Origin: Pseudomonas caricapapayae
GTDB taxonomy: Bacteria > Pseudomonadota > Gammaproteobacteria > Pseudomonadales > Pseudomonadaceae
Direction: 5' to 3'
DNA length: 45,551 nucleotides
Assembly (NCBI RefSeq): GCF_001400735.1
Contig: NZ_LJPW01000083.1
Coordinates: 1 to 45,551, forward strand
Of the stretch, positions 33,642-42,404 are shown piece by piece (position 1 is the stretch's first letter; each line of letters starts with the position of its first letter). The translations under genes were made by a program, and so were the position numbers. The notes beneath the pieces were generated by a model. The model did not search any database and was not told the DNA's origin. It worked only from the letters and a program-made list of their open reading frames with translations.

Positions 33642-35018
33642 ATGGCGGTTACCAAAGCAGTCTTCACCGAAGGCTCGGTGTTGCGGCATGTTGTGTTCAT
33701 GACCAGCACCAGTGCGACCAGCCTGTTGTCGATTTTTCTGATCGAAGTGCTGACCGTGGTCTATATCGCGATGCTGCGTGACGACAGTTTGCTGGCTGCG
33801 TTCGCGGTGGCCAAGACCCTGCTGTTCTTCCTCATTTCGATGATCCTTGGTATCGCCGTGGCGGTCTCTTCAACTGTGTCGAGAGCCTTGGGCAGTGGCG
33901 TGCCGGATCAAGCCAGACGCCTCGCCAGCAGTGGTTTGCTGCTTGGCATCATGGCTACCATTTGTGGCGCTGCGCTTGAGCTGGTGGTTCTCGATCAAGC
34001 CATCCACATGCTGGGCGCAGAGGGCAGCAGTTTCGCAGCGACGCGTGAGTATCTGTGGCTAGCCCTTCCGGCTTCGGTGCTGGTCGCTGTCGAGCAGCTA
34101 TGCGTGCAGATCCTGCGCAGCGCAGGCTTCGGCAAACAGGCGATGTGGACCCTGCTGACGGCGACTGCCGCCGTTGCCATCGCAGATCCGCTGCTTATTG
34201 TGGTGTTCGATCTGGGCCTGGTGGGTGCCGGCATCGCCTACCTGATATCGAGCCTGGTATCGGCCTGTCTGGGGTTTTACTACGTCCACCGAGTCGCCCG
34301 CCTGACCTGTCGAATCAGCCTGACGCACCTGTCTTGTGACATCAGCAACATCGGCCGAACAGCCACGCCGGCGGTCGTCGGCAACCTGGCGACGCCGGTG
34401 GGTATGGCCTACGTAATGGCTGCGATGGCGCCATTCGGGTCTCAGGCACTGGCGGCTATCGGGGTGATCGACAGGGTCATTCAGGTAGCGTTTTGTGTGG
34501 TGTTTGCCTTGCCCGGCGCGCTGATCCCGATATTGGGGCAAAACCTCGGCGCAATGAACACAGCCCGCGTATCGCAAGCTGTGAAAACCACTTACGGGTT
34601 GTTGATCTGCTACGGCGCAGCCACCTCGCTGCTACTGATTCTGTTGGCTGAGCCGTTGGCCAGACTGTTTCATGTTACCGGCGAAGGTGTGCTGGTGTTT
34701 TCCGCATTCTGTCGCTGGGGCGGCCTGCTCTGGACCCTGATAGGACTCCAGTTCATCGCCACCTCCATCTTTCTCAGCGTAGGAAGGCCGATGTACGTAA
34801 CGCTGTTCGGCTGGCTACGCGCTAGCCTGGGAACCGTACCGTTCGTGTGGTACGGCGCACAGGCATTTGGCAGCGTCGGGGTGATGCTCGGGCAACTGCT
34901 GGGCAACACAGTAGTGGCCTTTTGTGCCTGCTGGGTAGCCCATCTGCTCATGAAAAAGATATCGAGCAACAAGGCCAACTCCATAGGGAACCGATCCCGC
35001 CATCGGGGTAACTCATAG
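33642..35018 (+). CDS. matE: MATE-family efflux transporter linked to iaaL
   Basis: A multidrug-and-toxin-extrusion-type exporter in the cytoplasmic membrane, 458 residues, with twelve predicted helices in two similar halves. MATE features include the repeated half-starts (GSVLRHVVFMTSTSATSLLS and RTATPAVVGNLATPVGMAYVM) and the conserved ALSSTVSRALGSG-like and GQNLGAMNTARVSQAVKTTYG segments. The ATG has AAGGG upstream. It precedes iaaL in the same direction, with 81 bases between, and has a candidate hrp box. Export of an indole or of IAA-lysine is an attractive role suggested by this pairing, but the substrate is not established from sequence. The interval before iaaL contains an imperfect stem (35024-35057) that could attenuate readthrough. 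Confidence 0.9.
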   Translation: MAVTKAVFTEGSVLRHVVFMTSTSATSLLSIFLIEVLTVVYIAMLRDDSLLAAFAVAKTLLFFLISMILGIAVAVSSTVSRALGSGVPDQARRLASSGLLLGIMATICGAALELVVLDQAIHMLGAEGSSFAATREYLWLALPASVLVAVEQLCVQILRSAGFGKQAMWTLLTATAAVAIADPLLIVVFDLGLVGAGIAYLISSLVSACLGFYYVHRVARLTCRISLTHLSCDISNIGRTATPAVVGNLATPVGMAYVMAAMAPFGSQALAAIGVIDRVIQVAFCVVFALPGALIPILGQNLGAMNTARVSQAVKTTYGLLICYGAATSLLLILLAEPLARLFHVTGEGVLVFSAFCRWGGLLWTLIGLQFIATSIFLSVGRPMYVTLFGWLRASLGTVPFVWYGAQAFGSVGVMLGQLLGNTVVAFCACWVAHLLMKKISSNKANSIGNRSRHRGNS

Positions 35019-35099
35019 CCCACGCTTTGCCCACCCTTCGCCGCCGAGGGGGAAAGCAGGTCGTACAGATAATCAAAAAATGGACTATAGAGGACTCTC

Positions 35100-36287
35100 A
35101 TGACTGCCTACGATGTAGAAAAGGAATGGAGCAGAATTTCCAATACTGCCGCTAAAACCCACCAGAACAATGACTTTGAAGGTTTCACCTACCAGGACTT
35201 CAGAACACATGTACCGATCATGGACAAGGAAGGCTTTACGGCGCAGACCGAACGCTGTCTGGAACGCAACGAGCGAAACTGCCTGATCGGCTTTACCAGC
35301 GGTACCAGTGGCAACCTCAAACGCTGTTATTACTACTACGACTGCGAAGTCGATGAAGACAGCTCACGCTCCAACGTCTTCCGCAGCAACGGCTTTATTC
35401 AACCCGGTGATCGCTGCGCCAACCTGTTCACCATCAACCTGTTTTCTGCCCTCAACAACATCACCACCATGATGGCCGGCAACTGCGGTGCGCATGTAGT
35501 GTCGGTGGGTGATATCACCCTGCTGACCAAGAGTCACTTCGAGGCACTCAACTCGATCAAGCTCAACGTGCTGCTTGGCGTGCCATCGACCATCCTGCAG
35601 TTCATCGATGCCATGCAACAGCACGGCGTGCACATCGACATCGAAAAGGTCGTCTTCAATGGCGAGGGCCTGAAAACCTTCCAGAAGAAAATCATCAGGG
35701 AAGCCTTTGGCGAACAGGTTTCCATCGTCGGTGTGTATGGCAGTTCCGAGGGCGGCATTCTGGGTTTCACCAACAGCCCTTGCCACACCGAATACGAGTT
35801 TCTGTCCGACAAGTACTTCATCGAAAAAGAAGGCGACAGCATCCTCATCACCTCGCTGACCCGCGAGAACTTCACACCGCTGCTCAGGTATCGCCTGGGA
35901 GACACCGCTACCCTTTCGATGAAGGGCGACAAGCTCTACCTGACCGACATCCAGCGAGAGGACATGAGCTTCAACTTCATGGGCAACCTCATCGGTCTGG
36001 GCATCATCCAGCAGGCGATCAAACAGACACTGGGCCGCTCCCTGGAAATACAGGTCCACTTGTCAGTGACCGAAGCACGCAAGGAACTGGTGACCGTTTT
36101 CGTTCAAGCCTCGGAAGTCGATGAAGGCGAACGCACCCGAATTGAAACAGCCATCGCCGATATCCCGGACATCAACGAGGCGTATCAGAAAGACCAGGGC
36201 AGCGTTTCGGTCCTGCGCAAGGATGCCAGAGACTACGCCGTCTCGGAGCGAGGCAAAATGCTCTACATCATCGACCGCCGAAACTGA
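35100..36287 (+). CDS. iaaL: Indoleacetate-lysine ligase
   Basis: ATP-dependent conjugation of the auxin indole-3-acetic acid to the epsilon-amino group of lysine, which alters free auxin during plant infection; cytosolic. The 395-residue length equals P. savastanoi IaaL, and the text matches my memory of it almost throughout (MTAYDVEKEWSRISNTAAKT at the N terminus). Adenylation motifs of the PaaK-like ANL superfamily are present: the phosphate loop GFTSGTSGNLKR at 64-75, YGSSEGG near 214 and RYRLGD near 263. GAGGA at 35090-35094 precedes the ATG. The reading frame is intact. It may be transcribed with matE from the hrp box and also from a nearer promoter. No iaaM or iaaH (auxin synthesis) is in the window. 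Confidence 0.95.
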   Translation: MTAYDVEKEWSRISNTAAKTHQNNDFEGFTYQDFRTHVPIMDKEGFTAQTERCLERNERNCLIGFTSGTSGNLKRCYYYYDCEVDEDSSRSNVFRSNGFIQPGDRCANLFTINLFSALNNITTMMAGNCGAHVVSVGDITLLTKSHFEALNSIKLNVLLGVPSTILQFIDAMQQHGVHIDIEKVVFNGEGLKTFQKKIIREAFGEQVSIVGVYGSSEGGILGFTNSPCHTEYEFLSDKYFIEKEGDSILITSLTRENFTPLLRYRLGDTATLSMKGDKLYLTDIQREDMSFNFMGNLIGLGIIQQAIKQTLGRSLEIQVHLSVTEARKELVTVFVQASEVDEGERTRIETAIADIPDINEAYQKDQGSVSVLRKDARDYAVSERGKMLYIIDRRN

Positions 36288-36439
36288 ACGGCTGATGTGA
36301 AAGCATGAACAGACTGCACCGACGGAGTCTTTGGGCTGTGTGGGTGCAGTTGGCGAGGCGAGGTTGATCGCGCCAGTTCAGCGACAAGTCGTATTTGCCG
36401 CAGCTTGCGACCGACTGAGGTGCTGGATGAGTTGATGCG

Positions 36440-37417
36440 CTACGAGATGCCTCTATCAGTCGGTGATTTCGGCGTCGTCAGGCTGACATCGCGCAAGACT
36501 GCGCCGTAGCCTTTATAAAGATTTTCGTCAGGCACCAATTTCTGGGCCACCAGTTGTCGATGCGCGCTCTGCAAGTGATAGAACGGCATGCGCACGTAGA
36601 GATGGTGTTCGATGTGATAGTGAATGGCATGCGGGCCGAACACAAAGGTCTGCCAGTTGGGGCGTACGATACTGCGCGCGTTCTGGCTCTGGTCAGCGCA
36701 GGCGGGCAGGCCGGCGTGCTCCATGATCGCCCGGATCCGCCCCATCAGCGGCAGCAAGGTGACTGCAGGCAGAAGCCATAGCCCCAGATACAGCAGCGGA
36801 TGCCCCGACCAGGCCAGCAGGCCAAACAAAAGCCCGTTGCTAATCAGCATTGAAAGCACTTCCCACGCCGCCTGCCGAGGGGATTTCTCGACCTTGGGCA
36901 TGATTGCGCGATAGTCCCCACGGGCAAATCTGAATGCGCTGATGAAATATCCCACTCCACACAAATCAGCCAGTAATCGAGTGGCCAGCTTGCCTTTTGG
37001 TTGTGGGTAATCCCCCAGACCGAACACCGCGACTACCGGGTCATCGTGCTGCATGGGATTCAGGTGATGCTTCAGGTGTCCGGCGCGGTAGGTCTGCATC
37101 GATATAAACAGCGGGCCTGCCGCAGCCAGTTGGCCGACTACATCATTAGGTTTCTGCCGAGGCAACAATACGCCGTGGGCGCTCTCATGCATGATCACCG
37201 CCAGCGCCAACTGGCTGCGTGCGATGAGCAGGGCTGCAAACAGATAGGTTGCGGGGTATGGCCAGAGAGCGGCGCACGTGAACGCTAGCACGATCAGGCC
37301 CCAGTCGGCCAATAGCGATAGCAGGCTGATCCAGGGTTTGAGCACGTACAACTCGGCGGCAGGCGTAAACGCTTTCAGCGCGAGGTTATTGCCTGCGCGT
37401 GATTCAGGCTTGGACAC
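36440..37417 (-). CDS. Membrane fatty-acid desaturase / hydroxylase-like di-iron enzyme
   Basis: An integral-membrane, di-iron oxygenase of the fatty-acid desaturase family, 325 residues. The three histidine boxes are complete: HESAHG near 83-88, HLKHH, and HYHIEHH near the C-terminal third. They are separated by hydrophobic hairpins (WISLLSLLADWGLIVLAFTCAALW). The start is taken as the GTG at 37415-37417, with AAGGAA upstream. It overlaps the end of the PAP2-like gene by 14 bases, showing tight coupling. It is the last gene of a six-gene minus-strand set. The likely job is introducing a double bond or hydroxyl into the acyl chain of the lipid that the cluster makes. Carotenoid-type hydroxylation is a less likely alternative. 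It converges on iaaL across 152 bases. Confidence 0.85.
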   Translation of the reverse strand: MSKPESRAGNNLALKAFTPAAELYVLKPWISLLSLLADWGLIVLAFTCAALWPYPATYLFAALLIARSQLALAVIMHESAHGVLLPRQKPNDVVGQLAAAGPLFISMQTYRAGHLKHHLNPMQHDDPVVAVFGLGDYPQPKGKLATRLLADLCGVGYFISAFRFARGDYRAIMPKVEKSPRQAAWEVLSMLISNGLLFGLLAWSGHPLLYLGLWLLPAVTLLPLMGRIRAIMEHAGLPACADQSQNARSIVRPNWQTFVFGPHAIHYHIEHHLYVRMPFYHLQSAHRQLVAQKLVPDENLYKGYGAVLRDVSLTTPKSPTDRGIS

Positions 37418-38018
37418 GGGCGTTGTTTCCTTGTCGGGTGGCCAGGGTACACGCCAGCGCAAGCAGCACACCCCCTGCGACATCTATCAGCGTGTGTTGC
37501 TTCAACGTCAGGGTCGACAGGCAGATCAGCAGCCCGGTCATGCCGATCAACGCTCTGTAAGGTTGACCCCAAAGTGCTCGGCAGGCCAGGCAGGTAACGG
37601 CCACGTGCAGGCTGGGGCAACCGTTGGACGCCAGGTCCAGTTGCCAAAGCCGGCTCAGGCGTTGTTGTAGAAACGCATTCTGGATCAACCCGGTATCAGG
37701 CCGGGGTATGAACTCGGGGAACAGCCAAAAGCATAGCAAGGCCACGCCAAACGCGATCCCGGTTGCCGTTCTGAACGCCTTGAAACGCTCGACGCTGGCG
37801 TACCCGGCTGCCAATAGCACAAACGGGAAAAATAGCACGTACACCCACCATGAATACGCGGTGAACGGGATCAACTCATCCAGCGGCGTGACCCAGTTGT
37901 AGCGCGGGGTGACGGCGCGTTCCAGACAGATGAAAACGCCCAGGCCGAGCAGCAGCCCCAGCAACGCGATCAGCGCCTGACGGTAGTCGGGTTGGCAACG
38001 CTGCACTGGCTGACTCAT
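37404..38018 (-). CDS. PAP2-superfamily membrane phosphatase/phosphotransferase
   Basis: A 204-residue membrane protein with about six helices and PAP2 motifs: an FIPRP segment (motif 1 region), CPSLHVAV (motif 2, PSxH), and TLKQHTLIDVAGG (motif 3, HxxxD). The spacing and the CPSLH/KQH wording resemble the PAP2_3 branch that includes inositol-phosphoceramide synthases, so it may transfer a phospho-headgroup rather than just hydrolyse phosphatidate. The start at 38016-38018 (MSQPVQ) leaves the N-terminal helix intact; no strong ribosome site is visible. The frame to 38195 overlaps the upstream gene and is not credible. It is sandwiched between a glycosyltransferase and a desaturase gene, which fits lipid-headgroup chemistry. 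Confidence 0.82.
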   Translation of the reverse strand: MSQPVQRCQPDYRQALIALLGLLLGLGVFICLERAVTPRYNWVTPLDELIPFTAYSWWVYVLFFPFVLLAAGYASVERFKAFRTATGIAFGVALLCFWLFPEFIPRPDTGLIQNAFLQQRLSRLWQLDLASNGCPSLHVAVTCLACRALWGQPYRALIGMTGLLICLSTLTLKQHTLIDVAGGVLLALACTLATRQGNNARVQA

Positions 38019-38052
38019 GGCTGTTCGCTGGTCGATGGCATAGGCATTGAAT

Positions 38053-39147
38053 TCACAAGCTGAGCAAACGGCTGACCCAGGCGTCGATTCGCGCCTGGGC
38101 GCGCGCCTGACCTGCCGCGCCGGAAGGGTCGGGTGTGGAGAGCGCACACAGTTGCCTGGCCGCATCGGCCACCTGATGCTGAAATTCAGCGGCATCGCTC
38201 CGCCAGGTCACCACGCGGTGCAACAGCTGCAACTGCGCAGCACGTGCTGCATTGGTGGTTTGTTCGGGCTGATCGCTGACGACAAGGATGATCGGCCGTT
38301 GATAAACCAGCGCGATCGACAGCGCGGCCATGCCCGGTGCTGAGACGATCAGTTGTGCCTGCGCAGCTCGGCTGGCCCAGTCCGGGTCAATGGCAAGCCA
38401 GCCATCGCGTCCGGCGTAGCCTTCACCGACCAGATGCTTGCTCAGCGCTGCCTCGGACAGGCCCGCGCTCAAGGCATCGGCCAGGGCGGGCTCGGTGAAA
38501 TGAGGGTTGAGGTAAACCGCTGCGCCATCGCCGATCCGGTCTGGCGTTATGGCAGCCAGTGCTACCGGGGTTGGCAAGCGAAACACCTTTGGGGCGTCTG
38601 CGTCGTCAACGGCGTAGGCAAAATCATGCTCGATGCAGGCGCTGGCTGCGTTTATCTGGCGGTCGACAATCCAGCCAAACAGGCGCGCAAACGGACGTGG
38701 CCACATGCCCGCGAAATTATTGATCAACGCGACCTTCAGGCTTGCCCCATACACATGCACCACCTTGCGCCGCCAGCCGGGCAGCATGCCCATGTATAGC
38801 AGCGCGGGGTGAAAGGAATCGTTGATCACCAGATCGACATCGCGCAGGCGACGTTGCAGCCGCCTGATATCACGCAGCATGCGCCCGGGGCGAAACAGGT
38901 AGTGCGCGACATTGCGGTTGGTGGCCTTGCGCAGCATGTTTTGTTCGCTATCGAACTGCACGGCATAGTGCAGCGAGAGAATCCCTGCCTCAATTCCGAA
39001 ACGCTGCAGAAAACGCTGCCCTTGCTCCGAGGTAGTCATCACATCAACCTCGGCTCCAGCCTTGCGCAGGGCGTGCACCAGCAATTGCGCGCGCATCAGG
39101 TGGCCGCGTGCATCGGCAGTCGCAAGATAAAGAATGCGTGCGCTCAT
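38053..39147 (-). CDS. GT-B-type glycosyltransferase (MurG/UGT-like)
   Basis: A 364-residue putative glycosyltransferase. N-terminal glycine-rich start ILYLATADARGHLMRAQLLVHALRKAGAEVDV resembles the acceptor-binding fold of MurG, MGDG synthase and UGT enzymes. A C-terminal donor-site segment (LIVSAPGMAALSIALVYQRPIILVVSDQPEQTTNAARAAQL) matches the GG..T/E..Q region of GT-B nucleotide-sugar sites. The basic, aromatic middle (RLFGWIVDRQINAAS) suggests membrane association. Its ATG overlaps the upstream di-iron gene by four bases. The product is inferred to glycosylate a lipid, as for related lipid UGTs; the sugar and acceptor are unknown. Confidence 0.78.
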   Translation of the reverse strand: MSARILYLATADARGHLMRAQLLVHALRKAGAEVDVMTTSEQGQRFLQRFGIEAGILSLHYAVQFDSEQNMLRKATNRNVAHYLFRPGRMLRDIRRLQRRLRDVDLVINDSFHPALLYMGMLPGWRRKVVHVYGASLKVALINNFAGMWPRPFARLFGWIVDRQINAASACIEHDFAYAVDDADAPKVFRLPTPVALAAITPDRIGDGAAVYLNPHFTEPALADALSAGLSEAALSKHLVGEGYAGRDGWLAIDPDWASRAAQAQLIVSAPGMAALSIALVYQRPIILVVSDQPEQTTNAARAAQLQLLHRVVTWRSDAAEFQHQVADAARQLCALSTPDPSGAAGQARAQARIDAWVSRLLSL

Positions 39148-39887
39148 CGGGCGCTGCCGCCCGCTTTGCGCAGCCCGCCAAACACCCAGCCGGCCACATA
39201 CATCGCCACAGCGCTAGTCACGCCAAAGCCGGATTCTACAGTGCGAATATCCTTCAATAACCGCGCCAGATGCACCCATTCATGGGGCGCCACGATACGC
39301 CGCAAGGTGTTCTCGCACAGGCGCACGTGGGCTTTCTCGTCGGCCAGCACTTTCGACAGCAACGGGTAGAAACTGTGTGCCGTGCCGATGACTGCGCAGT
39401 GACGGCCCAGCACACGCTGGGCCATCTGCTCTGCGCAGAGCCCGGTAGCATAGGCGGGCACCAGCAGGCCCTGCTCGAAATTCGCTGAATACCGCCGGGC
39501 AAGCTGTTGCCAGCGACGAATTTTGTGCCGACTGAGCCAGTCCGGTGCCAGGCGCTTTGATCCGTCATCGCCCATCGCGTGCAAGGCCTCAGTGAACAGC
39601 ACCACGTGGCGACGCTCATCGGCCAGGTGCTGTTCGACCTGCCGTTCGAGCCAAGGCGGCGATTGCGGCATCAACTCGTCAAGTAATGCGCGCTCAGTAG
39701 CGTCCTCGCCGGCCAGGTACATGCGCAGCAGCATGCGTTCACCGTGTGGGCTGCGGTGCAGGCGTTTGAGTGCCGCGCGTTTGATCCGGTCCACCAGGCG
39801 CGCTTGCAACGCACCAAGGCCACGCGCCTCGGGCGTGGCCAGGCAACTGAAATCGGGCTCGCTGGCGCTGTGTTCGATCACGCTCAT
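39144..39887 (-). CDS. Ferritin-like di-iron protein
   Basis: A 247-residue, all-helical protein with two iron-ligand signatures. Helix 1-2 ligands are GEDATERALLDEL and the ExxH of LADERRHVVLF; helix 3-4 ligands are GLCAEQMAQRVL and the ExxH of LADEKAHVRLC. This arrangement is that of soluble four-helix di-iron oxygenases (MiaE, AurF-like, ferritin-like). A hydrophobic C-terminal stretch (VTSAVAMYVAGWVFGGLRK) could anchor it to the membrane. Start and stop overlap the neighbouring genes by four bases each. It may hydroxylate or oxidise an intermediate of the cluster. No closer family assignment is possible. Confidence 0.78.
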   Translation of the reverse strand: MSVIEHSASEPDFSCLATPEARGLGALQARLVDRIKRAALKRLHRSPHGERMLLRMYLAGEDATERALLDELMPQSPPWLERQVEQHLADERRHVVLFTEALHAMGDDGSKRLAPDWLSRHKIRRWQQLARRYSANFEQGLLVPAYATGLCAEQMAQRVLGRHCAVIGTAHSFYPLLSKVLADEKAHVRLCENTLRRIVAPHEWVHLARLLKDIRTVESGFGVTSAVAMYVAGWVFGGLRKAGGSAR

Positions 39888-40876
39888 TGCACAGGCTGCG
39901 GGCTACGGTGCCAAGCCAGGATCAGGCCGATGAAGCTGTCGCGTAAAAAGGCCGAGCCTGAGGCCGCTGCGGCCGGGAAGCTTTCTTCAGCGCCGTTGTA
40001 ACGCAGATAACCCTTGCCGTTGACCGCGCCCATTTCCAGAGTATCGAGCTTGTTGAAGCCGCGTTTGCGCACGTCGGTAAGCAACGGGCTGTCTTCCAGG
40101 CCAAACACAAACAGTTGGCGCTGGACCACCCACACCGGAATCTGCCCGCTCAAGGCCCGCAATTTGACATTCCAGGTGCCGGTTTCCAGTAGCGAACCCA
40201 GCTCGGCAGTGCCCGGCTGGTCCGAGGTGAAGCTGGCACGCAGCAAAGACTTCGATACTTTTCCGACGCCCAGCGCAATGGTGATGTCGTTGGCATCAGG
40301 CTTTTTCGCGTCGCTTGGGTGAACCTCGACGAAGTAGCTGGCCACTCTTGCCGCAAGTGACGGTTGCGCCAGCACATTGCGCGCCTGCTCGGCTGTGAAC
40401 AGCACTCGCTCTCCTGTCCCTTCGCGAACGCTGATCTGGTAAGGGTCGAGTTTTATCTCACGAAACTTGCCACGCACCGGGGCGTGCACATAGGTATCGG
40501 GGGACCACACCTTGCCTGAGCGGCGCAGCAATACATGCAGGCTCAGCGGTACACGCTGGCCATCGTCGGCCAGACCACTGCCGTGCAGCAACACGTCGCC
40601 TATAACGGTTGTGCTGTCATGGCTTGCGTCAGAGGTAAACACGATGGTGTGGGTTTGCGAGTCCACGCTGGCCTGGGCATCCGCCACGTCCAGAGCGATG
40701 CGATTGCAATCAGCGTCCGCGCTGCTGGCAGTCGTTGCGCAGCCGCTTTGCGAAGCGAAGTGAAACACGCCGCGGCCTTTGAAATCGGCAGGCGCGGCCT
40801 GAGCCTGAACATTCAGCCCCAGTAATGCCAGGCACAGCATGTAGCAGCCAAGTGAGGTGATCGATAACGGTTTCAT
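39884..40876 (-). CDS. Exported protein of unknown function in the lipid/glycan cluster
   Basis: A 330-residue exported protein. Signal peptide MKPLSITSLGCYMLCLALLGLNVQAQA; the first mature part is beta-rich with two cysteines (SGCATTASSADADCNRIAL), likely a disulfide loop. The rest has repeated short beta stretches (YVHAPVRGKFREIKLDPYQI, DITIALGVGKVSKSLLRASF, NVKLRALSGQIPVWVVQRQL) but no motif I recognise. The start at 40874-40876 has AGGAAG six bases upstream; the open frame further upstream (to 41182) lies inside the GT2 gene. It overlaps the di-iron gene by four bases. A periplasmic or outer-membrane partner of the lipid made by this set is inferred. Confidence 0.78.
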   Translation of the reverse strand: MKPLSITSLGCYMLCLALLGLNVQAQAAPADFKGRGVFHFASQSGCATTASSADADCNRIALDVADAQASVDSQTHTIVFTSDASHDSTTVIGDVLLHGSGLADDGQRVPLSLHVLLRRSGKVWSPDTYVHAPVRGKFREIKLDPYQISVREGTGERVLFTAEQARNVLAQPSLAARVASYFVEVHPSDAKKPDANDITIALGVGKVSKSLLRASFTSDQPGTAELGSLLETGTWNVKLRALSGQIPVWVVQRQLFVFGLEDSPLLTDVRKRGFNKLDTLEMGAVNGKGYLRYNGAEESFPAAAASGSAFLRDSFIGLILAWHRSPQPVQ

Positions 40877-40929
40877 ACTGACTTCCTGTGAGCACGCATC
40901 CTGCGTGCGACGATGGGATAGTGCGCGGG

Positions 40930-42018
40930 TCAATCCAGATTTCGGTGATAAGAGAGCGCTTCGCTGTGACGCGCGCTGGCGCGACCAAACGACAGGCCAC
41001 AGCCGCGTATGACAGCACCTGCGGTGTCCATCAGCGACACACCCACCACAAAAGCCATCGCGCTCAGGCGGCGAAACCCGCGCAGAGTCGGCAGGTCCTG
41101 ATGATTGAGTGCGCGCAAGCTGTAACCCATACGGCCGACCATCACACACAAAGGCCCGATGGGACCGCTGCGCGCCAGCCATTGCAGCCAGCCCGGCATA
41201 TAGGCGCGCACCAGATACGGCGTGAGATCGACACTGTCACCGCCGCGTAACCAACGCAGCTTCACGACTTCGCCCCGGCTGTCAGGCAAGCGATGTTCAG
41301 TGTGCGCCAGCGGCGCATAAACCACCGCCACGCCTTGAGCCTGCATGCGCAGCCCCATCACCTGGCAGTGCGCCCGATAAACGCCATCAAGGGGCTCGTA
41401 GCGATGCTGCTCGAAAGCATCACAGCGAAACGCCACATTGTTTGCATAGAAATTGCGCGTTGCACCGCTGCGCAACGGGCTGGGGAAATACATGAAATCA
41501 ATGGCAGTCAGCGCGCTCCCCGCCACACTTGGCGCATAGCTGGTACGCCCGGCGACCGCCACGGGCGCGTCGGCCTGATCAAAGGGCACGAGTAACTGTT
41601 CCAGCCAGTCGGCGCAAGGCAGGCAATCGGCATCGGCAAATACCACGTACTGGCAGCGCGTTTGATCGACACAATTGAAGCCGACATTCTTCGCATCGTA
41701 ATAGCCGGTGAGGGCGTCGATCTCGATAAAGTCCAGCGTGCGCCCGGCCAGCTCACACAACGCCTGACGCGCCTGCAGATCAATGCCGTCATGGGTGATG
41801 ACCCACTGCGCCAGCGAGAGGGGCGAAACACTCTGCTGCGCATACCGGGCAACCAGCCGTTTGAGGCTGCTCAATGCCTGCACGGCATCACTGCCACCAC
41901 GCAGATTATTGGTCTCCAGCACCAGCGCCGTGGTTGCCGCAATGCCAGCCAGACCATGACCAGCGCCGTCGCCAAGAGGCCGCACCGACATCCTGACTGT
42001 CGCTTCTTTGCTATCCAT
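40930..42018 (-). CDS. GT2-family glycosyltransferase
   Basis: The first gene of the six-gene set. A 362-residue GT-A glycosyltransferase with an opening beta-alpha unit TTALVLETNNLRGG and a central YDAKNVGFNCVDQTRCQYVVFADADCLPCADWLEQLL. The DAD is the DxD metal/sugar site. The acceptor region includes NNVAFRCDAFEQHRYEPL. A C-terminal hydrophobic zone (AMAFVVGVSLMDTAGAVI) could bind the membrane. The ATG at 42016-42018 (MDSKEATVRM) is chosen over one at 42114, whose AAGGA is only two bases away; neither is well supported. The next gene begins 53 bases downstream. Sugar donor unknown. Confidence 0.75.
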   Translation of the reverse strand: MDSKEATVRMSVRPLGDGAGHGLAGIAATTALVLETNNLRGGSDAVQALSSLKRLVARYAQQSVSPLSLAQWVITHDGIDLQARQALCELAGRTLDFIEIDALTGYYDAKNVGFNCVDQTRCQYVVFADADCLPCADWLEQLLVPFDQADAPVAVAGRTSYAPSVAGSALTAIDFMYFPSPLRSGATRNFYANNVAFRCDAFEQHRYEPLDGVYRAHCQVMGLRMQAQGVAVVYAPLAHTEHRLPDSRGEVVKLRWLRGGDSVDLTPYLVRAYMPGWLQWLARSGPIGPLCVMVGRMGYSLRALNHQDLPTLRGFRRLSAMAFVVGVSLMDTAGAVIRGCGLSFGRASARHSEALSYHRNLD

Positions 42019-42179
42019 GCCTGAATGTCTCTGGGAAAACGGGGCTGTTTGCACGTCCGGCGTGTCCGGCTGGGCGCGCAAAATCGGGGGTGTTGTTGGG
42101 GGCAATGACAGCATGATCCTTTGGATTATTCAAATGATGAGTTTGCGGGTGCTCTGGGGGAGGGCTTGGAGGCCTGCGA

Positions 42180-42404
42180 TTATTTATTGTTTTCATAATA
42201 GTCAACATCCATAGGCACGAGTACTCTGGTTGATGACGGTGAGCCCGCTGCCAGCTCATAAAATGTTCCATGAGTATATAAGTAGACTTTTTTTGTTGTT
42301 ACAAACATAAACATATCGGGCGATGCCATACCTTGAAAGTAATCGGCCCCGTGCTCCCGTAAGAAAATCAAATCATTTCCGAGTTTTCCCAGTATCCCGC
42401 TTCC
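42180..42404 (-). pseudogene. Orphaned 3' remainder of the DKNYY-like lipoprotein gene
   Basis: This frame continues exactly, without a shift, from the amber codon that ends the gene at 42405. It stays open for 74 codons (ILGKLGNDLIFLREHGADYF...KKVYLYTHGTFYELAAG) to a TAA at 42180-42182. Content and base composition match the upstream part, so it is the natural C terminus cut off by one nonsense change, or a readthrough extension. The ORF could restart at a TTG at 42371, but there is no ribosome site. Confidence 0.55.

Noticed and set aside
36310..36355. Complementary CTGCACC / GGTGCAG arms between iaaL and the desaturase gene
   Set aside because: The arms are only seven or eight bases with a loop of about 22 and no T-run; too weak to call a terminator.
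40888..41250. Plus-strand ORF over the GT2 gene
   Set aside because: It opposes a gene with a visible DxD glycosyltransferase core and has no ribosome site.
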